A DNA stretch of 64,000 bases from Collimonas rhizosphaerae (GTDB taxonomy: Bacteria; Pseudomonadota; Gammaproteobacteria; Burkholderiales; Burkholderiaceae_D): positions 290,356 to 354,355 of the forward strand of contig NZ_JBANDC010000005.1 in assembly GCF_038896935.1 (NCBI RefSeq), read 5' to 3'. This document shows positions 8,663-17,344 of the stretch, one piece after another. A program made the position numbers and the translations under genes. Each line of letters opens with the position of its first letter. Position 1 is the first letter of the stretch. The notes under the pieces were generated by a model. That model had not been told where the DNA came from. It did no database searches and was given only the letters and a program-made list of their open reading frames with translations.

Positions 8663-10012
8663 ATGAAACCTATCCCTGCTGAACAGCTCATGCCGATCAC
8701 GGAACAGATATCCGGAAAATTCTGGCCGTATGGCTGGTGGAAATTGATGGAAATGCGTATCGGCATCATACCGTTGCCGGTGTACTTGTTGTTGCTGGCA
8801 TTGGTTGCGGGATTTGTCGCCACCGGCAAAGTGCCTTCCGATATATCGGTATCGATCGCATTGCTGGCGGTGGGGGGCTTTTCTTGCGCGGAATTGGGCA
8901 AGCGCCTTCCTGTCATGCGCAACATAGGCGCCGCAGCGATTTTTGCGACCTTCATTCCTTCTTACCTGGCATTCAAGCATCTTTTGCCTGCCATGGTTTT
9001 AAAGAACGTCGTGGATTTCACCAAGTCGACCAATTTTCTCTATTTGTTCATTGCTTCGATCATTGTCGGCAGCATCCTGAGTATGGATAGAGCGGTTCTC
9101 ATCAAGGGTTTCATCAAGATTTTCGTGCCGCTTGCCGCCGGTTCTGTCGCAGCGGCGATTGTCGGCACGGCCGTCGGCACTTTGCTGGGCTTGGGTACTT
9201 ACCATACCTTTTTCTACATCGTCGTTCCTATCATGGCCGGCGGCGTGGGCGAAGGCGCCATTCCCTTATCCATTGGTTACTCCGGAATATTGCACCAGGC
9301 TCAAGGCGACGTCTTTGCGCTGGTCTTGCCTCCTGTAATGCTCGGCAGCCTGACCGCAATCATGCTGGCCGGGGCATTGAATTTTGTGGGCAAGAAATAC
9401 CCCCACCTGACTGGCGAGGGCCGGCTGCAACCGGGCGAACATGACGAAATGCAACCGGCGGCGGAAGCAGTCGCTGGCCATACGGATGTCGGTAATATTG
9501 CGGCCGCAGGCATCACGGCGATCTCGCTGTATATGTTTGGATTGATGTGCTACAAGCTGTTCGACTTTCCGGCGCCGGTCGCCATGCTGTTCATTGCCGT
9601 GATTTTCAAGCTGTCACGCGCAGTATCGCCGCAATTGCAACAAGGCTCTGTCGTCGTCTACAAGTTCTTTTCGACAGCTGTAACTTATCCCTTGCTGTTC
9701 GCCATCGGCGTATCCATGACGCCTTGGGACAAACTGGTGTCTGCCTTCAACGTGCTCAATCTCGTCACCATCGTTTCGACCGTCGCGACGTTGATGGCGA
9801 CGGGCTTCATGGTCGGGCGCTGGCTGAACATGTATCCGATTGAAACGGCAATTGTAAATGCCTGCCACAGCGGCCAGGGCGGCACCGGCGACGTCGCTAT
9901 CCTGACGGCCGCGAATCGCATGCAAATGATGCCATTTGCGCAGATTGCGACACGCATTGGCGGCGCGATTACCGTAACGCTCACCTTGATTGCCATGTCC
10001 CAGTTGAAATAA
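8663..10012 (+). CDS. 2-hydroxycarboxylate transporter (CitS/CimH/MaeN family)
   Basis: A 449-residue inner-membrane secondary transporter for citrate and/or malate. The two re-entrant-loop motifs of the 2HCT family are present: GGVGEGAIPLSIGYS near residue 193, and CHSGQGGTGDVAILTAANRM near residue 401 followed by the substrate-binding region FAQIATRIGG. About eleven hydrophobic segments are visible. ATG 8663 follows AAAGGAG; the frame is open upstream but the extension is unlike the family. An isocitrate dehydrogenase-like gene follows after 62 bases, suggesting uptake and oxidation of a tricarboxylate. Whether the coupling ion is sodium or proton cannot be read. Confidence 0.9.
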   Translation: MKPIPAEQLMPITEQISGKFWPYGWWKLMEMRIGIIPLPVYLLLLALVAGFVATGKVPSDISVSIALLAVGGFSCAELGKRLPVMRNIGAAAIFATFIPSYLAFKHLLPAMVLKNVVDFTKSTNFLYLFIASIIVGSILSMDRAVLIKGFIKIFVPLAAGSVAAAIVGTAVGTLLGLGTYHTFFYIVVPIMAGGVGEGAIPLSIGYSGILHQAQGDVFALVLPPVMLGSLTAIMLAGALNFVGKKYPHLTGEGRLQPGEHDEMQPAAEAVAGHTDVGNIAAAGITAISLYMFGLMCYKLFDFPAPVAMLFIAVIFKLSRAVSPQLQQGSVVVYKFFSTAVTYPLLFAIGVSMTPWDKLVSAFNVLNLVTIVSTVATLMATGFMVGRWLNMYPIETAIVNACHSGQGGTGDVAILTAANRMQMMPFAQIATRIGGAITVTLTLIAMSQLK

Positions 10013-10074
10013 TTTCCTGACAAATACACTGATCAATCAATCTATTCGATTAAAGATTTTTTAAAAAATATCTC

Positions 10075-11106
10075 ATGAAAAACGCAATAACTACCCAAAT
10101 TCCAGCGACGCTGATCCCCGGCGACGGCATTGGTCCTGAAGTGGTCGATGCAACAGTCCAGGTATTGGCTGCTTTGGGATCTCCGTTCTCTTGGGATATA
10201 CAGCAAGCAGGCATGGCCGGCGTCAACAGCTGCGGCGACCCGCTGCCGGCAGCAACCCTGTCCAGCATCCGCGAAAACAAGCTTGCCCTCAAGGGCCCGC
10301 TGACCACGCCTGTCGGCGGCGGCTTCCGTTCCTCCAACGTGCGCCTGCGCGAAGAATTCCAGCTATATGCCAATGTGCGGCCGGCAAGAACGATTGTTCC
10401 AGGCCGCTTTGAAGACATCGACGTCGTCCTGATCCGTGAAAACATCGGCGGCTTCTATGTGGCGCACGAATACTACATCCCGGTCGGAGACGATCCGCGC
10501 GCGGTTGCGGTCTCTACCGGCATCAATACCCGTGAAGCTTGCAAGAAGATCGCGCGCTTTGCATTTGAGTACGCAGTAAAGAACGGCCGCAAGAAAATTA
10601 CCGTAGTCCACAAGGCCAACATCCTCAAGGCGCTGACCGGCATTTTTCTGGAAGCCGCGCGGGAAGTAGCGCGCGAGTATGAAGGTAAAGTGCAGATGAA
10701 CGACATGATCGTCGATGCCTGCGCCATGCAGTTGGTGCTTAATCCATGGCAGTTCGACATGCTCTTATGCACCAATCTGTTCGGCGACATCCTGTCGGAC
10801 CAACTGGCAGGCCTGGTGGGCGGACTGGGCATGGCGCCCGGCGCGAATATCGGCGATGACGTCGCGATCTTCGAAGCAGTGCATGGCTCGGCGCCGGACA
10901 TTGCCGGCAAGGGCATCGCCAACCCGATTTCCCTGCTGCTGGCTGCGGGGCAGATGCTGGACCATGTCGGCCACGATGACCTGGCGCTGCGACTGCGCAC
11001 CGTGATCAACGACACCATTAACAAGGATCACATTGCCACTGGTGATCTCAAGGGCAAGGCGTCGACTCAAGAATTTACCGACGCCATCGTGCGTCGGCTT
11101 GGGTGA
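10075..11106 (+). CDS. NAD-type isocitrate/isopropylmalate dehydrogenase family enzyme
   Basis: A 343-residue beta-decarboxylating dehydrogenase. The family marks are LIPGDGIGPEVVDATVQVL at residues 13-31, the substrate-arginine region VRLREEFQLYANVRPARTI, VHKANILKALTGIF, and the metal-site stretch LFGDILSDQLAGLVGGLGMAPGAN around 233-256. The phosphorylation/substrate loop reads ALKGPLTTPVGGGFRSSNVRL, as in NAD-dependent isocitrate dehydrogenases. It follows the 2HCT carrier, so oxidation of isocitrate derived from imported citrate is the natural reading. Isopropylmalate or tartrate activity is less likely but not excluded. The ribosome site is poor and AT-rich. Confidence 0.85.
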   Translation: MKNAITTQIPATLIPGDGIGPEVVDATVQVLAALGSPFSWDIQQAGMAGVNSCGDPLPAATLSSIRENKLALKGPLTTPVGGGFRSSNVRLREEFQLYANVRPARTIVPGRFEDIDVVLIRENIGGFYVAHEYYIPVGDDPRAVAVSTGINTREACKKIARFAFEYAVKNGRKKITVVHKANILKALTGIFLEAAREVAREYEGKVQMNDMIVDACAMQLVLNPWQFDMLLCTNLFGDILSDQLAGLVGGLGMAPGANIGDDVAIFEAVHGSAPDIAGKGIANPISLLLAAGQMLDHVGHDDLALRLRTVINDTINKDHIATGDLKGKASTQEFTDAIVRRLG

Positions 11107-11203
11107 TCTGACTTGTGATTCACCGAACTGTGCAGCGGCGGAATATGCTTCCCCAAGTTGGTACGATCATGGTTTTCATTTTTAATATGTGCGGAGAACA
11201 AAA

Positions 11204-11989
11204 ATGCCAACGGAACGTTTCGAGTTCTTAGGGACGGAAAGGCAAAAACTTGCCGCTCGCCTCGATATGCCGGAGGGGGAAACACGTGCCTACGCTCTGT
11301 TCGCGCATTGCTTCACAGGCGGTAAAGACATTCTCGCAGCCAGTCGGATTGGACAGGCGCTCGCGACCCGCGGCATAGCTGTGTTGCGCTTCGACTTTAC
11401 CGGCCTGGGTGCAAGTGAGGGGGAGTTTGCCAATACCAATTTTTCCTCAAACCTGGCTGATCTGACCGCAGCGGCAGATTATTTGCGGCAGACATATCGG
11501 GCGCCGTCCATGCTGATCGGGCACAGCCTGGGCGGCGCGGCAGTACTTGCCGCCGCTTCAAAGATACCGGAGGTGCGCGGTGTCGTCACGATCGGTGCGC
11601 CAAGCGACCCAGCACATGTCAAGAAACAGTTCCGTGGGTATATCGATGAGATTCAAACTAATGGCGAAGCCGTAGTAAAGCTCAGCGGGCGCCCATTCAG
11701 AATCAAGCGGCAGTTTCTTATCGATGCAGAGAAACATCGATTGCTGCACAAGGTTTCGGAGTTTGACGGCGCGTTGCTAGTAATGCACTCGCCGCAAGAT
11801 GAGACAGTCGCGATGCAGAATGCGAGTCATATTTTCAGCGTTGCGAAACATCCGAAAAGCTTCGTATCCCTAGATGATGCAGATCATCTCCTGACCCGGA
11901 AAAGCGATGCTTTGTACGCAGCAAACGTGATTGCAGCATGGAGCGAACGTTACATCATCGATGACGCTCAGAAGGTCCAGCAGAGTTAG
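11204..11989 (+). CDS. Alpha/beta hydrolase
   Basis: A 261-residue serine hydrolase fold. The nucleophile Ser108 is in GHSLGG, with likely Asp199 in SPQDETV and His228 in DDADHLL. The N-terminal HCFTGGKD after strand 3 matches the hydrolase half of bifunctional hydrolase/OsmC proteins, but no OsmC domain follows here, so this is a stand-alone version. ATG 11204 is preferred over the in-frame GTG at 11189 because CGGAGAAC lies just before it. The substrate is unknown. It could act on organic hydroperoxide or ester substrates if it shares the OsmC-fusion role. Confidence 0.85.
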   Translation: MPTERFEFLGTERQKLAARLDMPEGETRAYALFAHCFTGGKDILAASRIGQALATRGIAVLRFDFTGLGASEGEFANTNFSSNLADLTAAADYLRQTYRAPSMLIGHSLGGAAVLAAASKIPEVRGVVTIGAPSDPAHVKKQFRGYIDEIQTNGEAVVKLSGRPFRIKRQFLIDAEKHRLLHKVSEFDGALLVMHSPQDETVAMQNASHIFSVAKHPKSFVSLDDADHLLTRKSDALYAANVIAAWSERYIIDDAQKVQQS

Positions 11990-12075
11990 GTTTTTTGCTT
12001 AGAATTCGAAGATTGTTTAGAGAGGCAATTGCCGATGCGCTGGATCGGTGATTTTCAACCGATAGCGCGTGCCTT

Positions 12076-12261
12076 TTATAGGACACTCCGTGTTCGTTTG
12101 CTTGCTGAGTTGACCCTGTGAGTTTGACCTGCTCGCCATACCCTCGCGAACTCAGCCACCCTGTCATAAGACCCCTCAAAACCCAATCTCTTCAGGTCTT
12201 CATGGATCAGCTTCAATGTACGCCGTTGCTTGCGTGATTTGGCCGCCTCAGTCTTTAGCAA
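12076..12261 (-). pseudogene. IS21-family transposase (istA) fragment
   Basis: The short minus-strand frame encodes SRKQRRTLKLIHEDLKRLGF followed by EGSYDRVAEFARVWRAGQ. This is the pattern of the N-terminal HTH-linked region of IstA transposases, where a helix is followed by the G-Y/S-x-R-V-x-x-F-x-R-x-W-R motif. Nothing else of the element (catalytic domain, istB, terminal repeats) is present. It lies directly upstream of copy B of the NTF2-like gene and may mark the event that removed that gene's signal peptide. Confidence 0.65.
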
Positions 12262-12361
12262 AGCCGATAACTGGAACGCATATTTGTCGATTGCGCTGGG
12301 CGAACGCCGTTCCGCGTAGGACGGCTCTGTGATTTCCGTACGCAGATAACGGCGCGAAACG

Positions 12362-12814
12362 ATGCTGGCGCTGGCCGAAGAACTTCCATCATTGAACGGA
12401 AAAACCGACCATATTCCGAGTAAAGAGAGCCAACGACAGATCCAGGAAGTTTTGGATAACTATGCCAAGAGCGTGACGACTGGAGACCGCGCGCTTTTCG
12501 AATCCCAGCTGCTGGACGAGCAAATACCTTTCTTCGGCCTTGGGGAAAAATTAAGCCCGTCATTCAAGCCCATCTCGCAGAGTTTGCAAGGTTATGCAGG
12601 ATTTCGGAAGGCGGTCTTCGAGAGCGGTAAAAAGTATAGTCAAAAAATCTCGAATATCAGGATTGAACAAGACGGCGATCTGGCCCAGGTGTCTTTAGAC
12701 TTTGAAACGACACTCGTCGAATCCGGCGAGAGTGCCCAAGGCTGGAAAATCCTGCAGTTGCTGAAAGTCCAGGGGCGCTGGAAAATTGTCAGCGAACTGT
12801 ATGCCGTGAGGTGA
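12362..12814 (+). CDS. NTF2/SnoaL-like protein, copy B, lacking a signal peptide
   Basis: A 150-residue near-duplicate of the protein at 6907. From QIQEVLDNYAKSV onward the two differ at only a few positions, and the nucleotide match is also high. The leader peptide is absent: the frame starts at MLALAEELPSLNGK, where the homology to copy A begins at AEE. No ribosome binding site precedes the ATG, so expression is doubtful. The sequence upstream holds an IS21 fragment. It is likely a truncated, perhaps silent, copy. Confidence 0.6.
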   Translation: MLALAEELPSLNGKTDHIPSKESQRQIQEVLDNYAKSVTTGDRALFESQLLDEQIPFFGLGEKLSPSFKPISQSLQGYAGFRKAVFESGKKYSQKISNIRIEQDGDLAQVSLDFETTLVESGESAQGWKILQLLKVQGRWKIVSELYAVR

Positions 12815-13006
12815 AAAATGTTGGAAAACTGCAAGGATTGGCCTATCAAGAACTAACTGAACTGGCTTTTAACGATTCCTCAGTTCTTTAGCATTAACGG
12901 GCGTATCATTATCTTCACTGGAGTTGGCGGCAGGCTCGAGCAATTGTCCCCGGATTTCAGGCGTTGCCAGCCCCACTCTCATCTGCCGCAATGGGAGGAA
13001 AATAAA

Positions 13007-13294
13007 ATGATCAAGATCATGGCCCGGATTTCATCGCAATCAGGCGCCGAATCGTCAATGAAAAACATATTGCAGGATCTGGTTGCCCCCAGCCGCAACG
13101 AGGCAGGATGCCAGAGTTACGAGCTGTTTCAGGATGAAGAAAATCCGCTCGAATTTGTGACCATCGAGCACTGGGCAGAGCAGGCAGCGGCCGACGCGCA
13201 TATGGCTACGCCCCATGTTGCCGCGGCAATCGCCAAAGCGACTCCGTTGCTGGCGCAGCCGCCCGTCATCCATCGCTACACGCAACTCGCCTGA
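13007..13294 (+). CDS. Antibiotic biosynthesis monooxygenase (ABM) domain protein
   Basis: A 95-residue single-domain protein of the ABM/YgiN type (dimeric alpha-beta barrel). It carries ...SSMKNILQDLVAPSRNEAGC, then SYELFQDEENP and FVTIEHWAEQAAADAHMATP, which follow the family pattern P-x-x-x-E-x-G-C-x-x-Y, E-x-W and H. Such proteins act as cofactor-free quinol oxygenases or in hydroxynaphthoquinone chemistry. The start follows GGGAGGAAAATAAA. The next gene begins 22 bases downstream, so they form a probable operon with the SRPBCC protein. Confidence 0.85.
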   Translation: MIKIMARISSQSGAESSMKNILQDLVAPSRNEAGCQSYELFQDEENPLEFVTIEHWAEQAAADAHMATPHVAAAIAKATPLLAQPPVIHRYTQLA

Positions 13295-13316
13295 GAAAAT
13301 ATCGGAGGTATCAGCG

Positions 13317-13817
13317 ATGTACGCGCATAACGCCGAAAACGAATGGCAAACCTTCTCTCAGCATTGCATCAGAATTGACACAGAGATCGACATCAACCGG
13401 CCGCACCAGGAAGTCTTCGACTACGTGACCACGCCGGCGCTCTGGCGCACCTGGCATCCGGCCACGGTGGAAGTGCGCGACGTCCCGAATCGCCCATTGG
13501 TTACCGGCGAGACCATGCTGGAACTCATCGCAGTTGCAGGCCGCCGCGACCAGGCGCTGTGGACGGTAACTGCCTGCTCGCCGCCCCGGTCCTGGGAAAT
13601 TGCCACCGACACCAAGAATGGCGCAGCGCACATCACCTACACGATCATGCCCACAAACAGCGGCTGCCGCTTCCATCGCACCCTGGAATTCCGCTCAAAG
13701 CGCTGGCCGTGGCGATTGCTGGACTCGACCTTCACGCGCTGGATACTGGTCCGCCAGTCGGCACAGGCGCTTCGAAATATCAAGGCCGTGCTTGAAGAAA
13801 AGCAGATGTCCCTCTAG
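13317..13817 (+). CDS. SRPBCC-family (polyketide cyclase/START-like) protein
   Basis: A 166-residue protein with the SRPBCC start DTEIDINRPHQEVFDYVTTP, then ALWRTWHPATVEV, and a long C-terminal helix FTRWILVRQSAQALRNIKAV. This fold forms a hydrophobic ligand cavity. The ATG at 13317 follows GGAGGTATCAGCG. It is co-oriented with and 22 bases after the ABM-domain gene; such pairs often act on small aromatic compounds, but no substrate can be assigned. Confidence 0.8.
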   Translation: MYAHNAENEWQTFSQHCIRIDTEIDINRPHQEVFDYVTTPALWRTWHPATVEVRDVPNRPLVTGETMLELIAVAGRRDQALWTVTACSPPRSWEIATDTKNGAAHITYTIMPTNSGCRFHRTLEFRSKRWPWRLLDSTFTRWILVRQSAQALRNIKAVLEEKQMSL

Positions 13818-13853
13818 AAACCACATTAAATTTATATTTTTTGACAGAGAAGA

Positions 13854-14159
13854 ATGAAACTATCCCCAACCATCATAGTGCTATCGATTGTAGGGCTGCT
13901 GGCGTTCACAAACCCCAAGCTAGACAGCTATGAACAACACATTCATCAAATAATCACTCAGGAAGCCGACAAACGGGATGACGTGACGCGGACACTGGGA
14001 ACGATATTTGGCGGGGTGGCTAGCAGCTTTATAGCCAGCAGCACGGTGAGGAATAACTATGTTCTGTTTAGCACTTACGACTCGAACCTGGGGACTCGGC
14101 ATGTGAAATTTGTAGGCATCCTTGGCAATTTCTTTCAGACATCTTCAACAAATCGCTGA
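13854..14159 (+). CDS. DUF4359-like small exported protein
   Basis: A 101-residue protein with an N-terminal hydrophobic segment (IIVLSIVGLLAFTNP), then TNPKLDSYEQHIHQII, and a C-terminal block NNYVLFSTYDSNLG...VKFVGILGNFF. This order (TNPxxxxYxxY/H, then YxLFSxYxxxL, then VGIxGNFF) is how I recall DUF4359. It is probably anchored to or exported across the inner membrane. The start follows AGAGAAG. Function unknown. Confidence 0.7.
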   Translation: MKLSPTIIVLSIVGLLAFTNPKLDSYEQHIHQIITQEADKRDDVTRTLGTIFGGVASSFIASSTVRNNYVLFSTYDSNLGTRHVKFVGILGNFFQTSSTNR

Positions 14160-14402
14160 TTGTCGCTACGAAAAATCCCCCTATGGAATTGATGCGCATC
14201 AGCATGAAGCTCATGTCTGATCGCATCACTTCGGTCCCACTCCGTAATGGTGTAGATTTTTCACCTGCCATCATGTAGACGGACAGTGAAATAAGCCATG
14301 GCGATGAAGCAGACGCTATTTCAACCTAGACTTTCGATGGCCGGGGTCATGCACTGACCTGCTTATTGCGCCACAAGAAAAACAAGATGAATTTGTGCGG
14401 CA

Positions 14403-14750
14403 TCACCCACTGAGCTCGCAATCCTCTTTGCTCGCATGCATGTCGTTGAGCACATCGATATGGCCCTGCGCGCGCTCCGACAACATGCGTGCGGCAGCCA
14501 TCGCCATGCGCGTCAGACTTTCGGTGTCGGCTACGTTCAGCAGTGGTGGAAATGCATCGTCCCGCTGCTCGCGCGCGAGATCACTGGCGTGAGTCAGTGA
14601 TAGGCAGGTTTGAATGCCTCGGCTGATATCCAATGTGATTGCCATGAATTGAGCCGGTGTATTCATGTGTAAATCTTCGACTAGCCACGAAAATGGTTGA
14701 TGCTTGGCTTTCGAGGGATGTTGAATGGATGGACTGCTGATACTGGTCAT
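14403..14750 (-). CDS. Hypothetical cytoplasmic protein
   Basis: A 115-residue protein starting 6 bases after AAGGAG. It is mostly helical by composition, with VADTESLTRMAMAAARMLSE followed by RAQGHIDVLNDMHASKEDCE. The arrangement is loosely reminiscent of DUF3077-like proteins, which I cannot confirm. An eroded copy of its 3' end is present at 7925-8000. Function unknown. Confidence 0.6.
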   Translation of the reverse strand: MTSISSPSIQHPSKAKHQPFSWLVEDLHMNTPAQFMAITLDISRGIQTCLSLTHASDLAREQRDDAFPPLLNVADTESLTRMAMAAARMLSERAQGHIDVLNDMHASKEDCELSG

Positions 14751-14872
14751 AGGATGCTCCTTGATAATGCTCTAAGTTTTGTCTAAAACTACGTGGCTCT
14801 TTATCACCCTTTGGTCACATTCATGAAGAACCATTCCCCGAGGGCACTGCCGCCCAACTCAAGATATTATTA

Positions 14873-14904
14873 AACCATTTAAGATAATATTATCTTAAAT
14901 GGTT
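14873..14904. promoter_or_regulatory. Perfect 32-bp palindrome upstream of the HTH regulator
   Basis: The sequence AACCATTTAAGATAAT is followed immediately by its exact reverse complement, with no spacer. It is AT-rich and ends 36 bases before the regulator's ATG. The position and symmetry fit an operator for autoregulation by a dimeric or tetrameric repressor. It could also fold as a hairpin. There is no T-run after it. Confidence 0.6.
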
Positions 14905-14940
14905 GACTCCGTGCTATAAGAGATATCGCAGAATGCGATC

Positions 14941-15348
14941 ATGCCTACCACCACAGAGAAAGCGGCGTTCACGAAACGTCTTGAATTTGCATTGCGACGC
15001 AGCCCCGAATCGGTCCAGGGTGCGACTGAACTCGCGCTCCGATTCAATCTTCGGCACCAAGGCAATGCGATATCGCCGCAGACAGCGCACAAGTGGTTAA
15101 CAGGACGCGCGATCCCAACCGACGACAAGCTTGTGACAATCGCAAAATGGCTGAATGTGGATCAGCATTGGCTGCACTATGGGCCTGCGCCATCGAAACC
15201 AGCATCTACGGCAAAAGATGTGGCCGCGAAAGGTGTGAAGAAGCTACCGCCAGAGTTAATTAATCTCGCGGCGAAGATTCAGGAATTATCCCCGCATCGC
15301 AGATATCTTGTTGAAGAACTGGTCGAGCAATTACGACAAGATGTTTGA
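14941..15348 (+). CDS. Phage-type helix-turn-helix regulator
   Basis: A 135-residue DNA-binding protein with an XRE/Cro-like helix-turn-helix (residues about 25-75: ATELALRFNLRHQGNAISPQ, TAHKWLTGRAIPTDDKLVTI, AKWLNV). The pattern is that of short prophage repressors in Burkholderiales that lack a peptidase domain. A basic Ala/Lys linker leads to a C-terminal helical tail (PHRRYLVEELVEQLRQ) likely used for oligomerisation. It sits at the left edge of the prophage remnant and behind a 32-bp palindrome. It may once have been the phage regulator. Confidence 0.8.
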   Translation: MPTTTEKAAFTKRLEFALRRSPESVQGATELALRFNLRHQGNAISPQTAHKWLTGRAIPTDDKLVTIAKWLNVDQHWLHYGPAPSKPASTAKDVAAKGVKKLPPELINLAAKIQELSPHRRYLVEELVEQLRQDV

Positions 15349-15437
15349 TAGACTTGTATTCAACTGACATTGACTTCTTTAAGCGCTGACGACTTGTTTC
15401 GAGTCTGTATTCGCGAAGTTCAGCAATAAAATTTTAG

Positions 15438-15790
15438 GTGACATTGTTGATTCACGAATCTGTCCATTGGAAAAAAACTCTATTAGCTGCTGCGAATTGG
15501 CTAGATCTCTTACGCATACGAAAAAGGAATGAAGAGCGCTCGTTTGCGCGCATCGAGCGTGAGCTTTTTATCGGGTTTTATGCAATTCGCAAACTTTTAG
15601 ACACGTTCAAAGTATCGCCCAGTACTCGAACGATAGCCTTCTCCTTGATTTACTCACCATGCATAAAATTAGTCGACTACCTGAATTCTCATCGTATTGA
15701 TGAGCTTTTCAATCTAGAGGTTATACATACGGAATCGAGAGATCTTGAGTTTTTATGCAATCAATTCATTCATAGCTATGTGTTTATCCC
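15438..15790 (+). pseudogene. Hypothetical protein truncated by the prophage junction
   Basis: The first ~115 codons read like a genuine AT-rich gene (ESVHWKKTLLAAANWLDLLR, ERSFARIERELFIGFYAIRK, then ESRDLEFLCNQFIHSYVF). From about 15785 the same frame runs through the antisense strand of gpV and the coding character is lost, although the frame stays open to 16004. The 3' part of this gene was therefore replaced by phage DNA. Start is GTG 15438, or TTG at 15444/15447 behind AGGTGA. Function unknown. Confidence 0.5.
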
Positions 15791-16306
15791 AGCCTTGCTC
15801 GCTTTGACGTTCATGCCGGCGTTCAACGCCGCGAAGCCCTCGACCGTCAGGTTCTTTTTAACGGTCAGGTTGCCGGTGCAGATGGTGTCTTCGGCATTGG
15901 AGGTAACCAGGCCAGGCGCTGCGGTCACGCTGGTGCCGTCCGGTAGGGTCGCGCTCAATGTGTGGCTCTCGCGGTCGTATTGGACTATGGCGCCATCTGA
16001 ATAACGGGTGGTGTGGTACGCCGGGTTGCTCGATGGCGATTTGAATTTGTCGGAATAGATCGCCGGCAGGATCGCGGCCTGGGTGAAATCGCCTTCAGGC
16101 GACAATACGATGACCTGTTCGCCCAGGGAGGGCGGGAACCAGGTTTGTGCGTCGCCGGCGCGCATGTTGATCCAGGGGCGCCAAGTAGTGGTGTTTTTAC
16201 CGACCTGTACGCGCACGCGCTGGGCGTCATGATCGATGTCGGCAATGGTGCCGAATCGGATCAGATTCAGAAGTAAGCGCAGCAATTCGGAGTAGTCAGC
16301 AGTCAT
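15776..16306 (-). pseudogene. Phage baseplate assembly protein V, C-terminally truncated
   Basis: P2 gpV-like baseplate spike protein: ADYSELLRLLLNLIRFGTIA at the start, the OB-fold stretch TTWRPWINMRAGDAQTWFPP followed by SLGEQVIVLSPEGDFTQAAI, and the beginning of the C-terminal repeat domain (ICTGNLTVKKNLTVEGFAAL). The usual terminal segment with His-rich metal site is missing. The frame ends 13 residues after AGMN at the junction with the gene on the other strand. The start is uncertain (16306 or 16315). As a spike without its tip it is unlikely to be functional. Confidence 0.75.
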
Positions 16307-16760
16307 GCGATGCATGTTGCCGGGTTGCCGTAATCGGCGCACCTGGTAGCGGGTTGATATGAGACTTACCAACTGCTGGCGGGTGTTTTATTGCTGCGGG
16401 GCGTACTACAGTGCCGGTCTGGAAAAAGAACGCGGCGACGTGCCGGGTGCATCAACACCTACCACGCCACCGTGCCAGCAGAATACGGCTGCAAGCAAGG
16501 CCAAGGCCGCGCCATCTGTACAGGTGGGCCGAAGGCTAGCATATTTACGCAGGTATATCAGTGGATCGGGTGCGAATTGTCGCCGCACTATTGGAACGTT
16601 GCTAGTGCGAGACTGAACTCACTCAACCTTCAAACGATATAGTCAATGCGCTCGACCAGGTCGAACTAGGAGCTGAAGATCCTATGATGACGCAAGCCAG
16701 TCGATTGCATTCGACCTAAATAGGTTGAGGCAATCGACTAAACAATGCCTATTTCTTCAA
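16307..16760. other. Region between gpV and the tail-fibre-type protein; possible gene fragment
   Basis: A plus-strand frame from about 16448 to 16642 reads plausibly (NTYHATVPAEYGCKQGQGRA, then ICTGGPKASIFTQVYQWIGC and ELSPHYWNVAS). It lacks a start and ribosome site and matches nothing I recognise. The 120 bases after it hold no gene. Confidence 0.3.
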
Positions 16761-17147
16761 CTATGAAGCAAAGACCCGGAAATATCCGGTGCTCCAACTT
16801 GTCCATTGGGCGGTCACCCCGCTCCAGGCCCCATGCAATGGAGCTCCATTGAAAATGGAACATTGCACTGTAAGGTCGTTGAACCAAATTGATACGGGAC
16901 TTCCAGAATTTTGCGAATTCCACGACCACTGCAACGGGTAGGAATTTTCTTGATCGGGCGAGAACAAAACCGTGACTAGAGTGGGCGACCTGCCCAGTCC
17001 ATGGGTGAATGATAAGTTTTGATTGGTTTGGTTGTTGGCGGCTACCCAGCCTGAATCATAGCCAGATGCTGCCAAAAAAGTTGCAGGTTCTTTGGAGATT
17101 TTTGATTCGGTATAGACGACATTTGGTTTCATGATCATTCCATCCAT
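16761..17147 (-). CDS. Small tail-fibre-type (lectin-like) protein
   Basis: A 128-residue protein with the pattern found in phage tail-associated receptor-binding domains: GYDSGW near residue 29, FTHGLGRSPTLVTVLFSPDQ, the central YPLQWSW, VSIWFNDLTVQCSIFNG, then a C-terminal STGYFRVF. This resembles H-type-lectin-like fibre tips. It is on the same strand as the phage late genes and lies between gpV and the first gpS remnant, where phages often carry accessory genes. The start could be 17147 or the in-frame ATG 3 codons later. Confidence 0.65.
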   Translation of the reverse strand: MDGMIMKPNVVYTESKISKEPATFLAASGYDSGWVAANNQTNQNLSFTHGLGRSPTLVTVLFSPDQENSYPLQWSWNSQNSGSPVSIWFNDLTVQCSIFNGAPLHGAWSGVTAQWTSWSTGYFRVFAS

Positions 17148-17344
17148 GGTATGAGGCGTGCTTCTGAAAGGGGAGCAATAGCCAACAGATGTAAAACAGT
17201 GATCGGTTTATTTATTGAGAGATTTTTCCGATAGCTATGCCCGGATACATATCCATCGGATATGAGCTGCCATTAAATCACGTTGCCACGCGGAAACAAC
17301 CTGTCAATAGTGATAGCTTGAGCCGCTTATTTTTTCGCAGAACT

